A stretch of 64,000 bases of DNA from Phaseolus vulgaris (lineage: Eukaryota > Streptophyta > Magnoliopsida > Fabales > Fabaceae): the NCBI RefSeq assembly GCF_000499845.2, contig NC_023758.2:33144608-33208607 (forward strand), read 5' to 3'. The position numbers and the translations under genes are program-made. This document shows, in pieces, positions 63,481 through 64,000 of the stretch (the first letter of the stretch is position 1; the number at the start of each line of letters is the position of its first letter). The notes under the pieces were generated by a model that worked only from the letters and a program-made list of their open reading frames with translations, was not told the DNA's origin and did not search any database.

Positions 63481-64000
63481 AAATATTAATGCCTCCTACC
63501 ACTCCTTGAGTTTGACAGGATGGTTTCTATAAATCAGTGTTATCTTTCTTATCTTCCTAATTTTCCCTTGTCATGACTTTCTCGCCTCAATATGAGAGGA
63601 TATCTAATCTCGCACATGTTTTTCATAGTCTGCTAAATTAACAATTATGCAAAAGAACCGCACATGATCCTTTCACAAAATAGGTTTTTGCACTAAAGTA
63701 GTGTATTTTTTTTTTGGAAATTACGATTTTGGATAAATATGTTTTTATGAAAATGGGTGAGTCATATCCCAAAGATACAACTTCCGAGTGAGTGAAACTC
63801 ATTCCAAAATCTTATTCAAGGACTACGACTTTTACTCTAAAATTATATCCTAAAATACGACTTATCCATTTTCATATTTTTTTTATTAATTTCTAAAGAA
63901 AACATTACTTTGTGAAAAACCCACAAATCATCAAAAGACATGTGCTGGTTGGGTTATAGAATTTTGACAGTCACATGACATAATCTTCTCAAGTATCCTC

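Overview
The window is nuclear DNA of a dicot plant, most likely a legume. I base this on two intact intron-containing plant housekeeping genes (ribosomal protein uL22/RPL17 and the 12-kDa signal peptidase subunit), plant-type LTR retrotransposon lineages (Sirevirus, Athila, Tat, TRIM), a plant LINE tail and long AT-rich spacers. 'Legume' is inferred from the overall look of the repeats and is not proven.

Layout. 1-9861: a nearly complete, young Ty1/copia Sirevirus on the + strand. Its left LTR is cut by the window edge. Gag and Pol carry 1-bp frameshifts, while the envelope-like reading frame is intact. 9862-11640: an antisense Athila-type gag-protease remnant. 11690-20270: seven tandem copies (about 0.9-1.16 kb period) of a decayed protein-coding unit. 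Its product carries an R-x-D-x-R, F-V-x-T-T and late-Glu pattern like that of cholera/pertussis-type mono-ADP-ribosyltransferases. A 5'-truncated LINE sits inside the array. 20271-29160: AT-rich spacer with a head-to-head TRIM palindrome, a copia gag fragment, LTR debris and a degenerate minisatellite.

29178-32974: the RPL17 gene (seven coding exons, RP-type promoter). Its third intron holds a 182-bp tandem array with a 364-bp higher-order period. Each unit can fold into a small-nucleolar-RNA-like structure. 34505-42188: a 5'-truncated Tat-lineage Ty3/gypsy element with dual RNase H, a GC-rich tandem-repeat tail, an antisense accessory ORF with an intron, and a 3' LTR. 42290-45780: LTR debris and AT-rich DNA. 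45790-46587: the SPC12/SPCS1 gene.

46588-64000: mostly repeats. These are an antisense LTR with its primer-binding site, a ~326-bp satellite, a gypsy solo LTR, two more loci of the TRIM family, a gypsy gag pseudogene, a CACTA-type transposon end and an antisense gypsy gag-protease-pol remnant. Only the two housekeeping genes look clearly functional. The most unusual content is the ADP-ribosyltransferase-like array and the structured-RNA-like array in the RPL17 intron.
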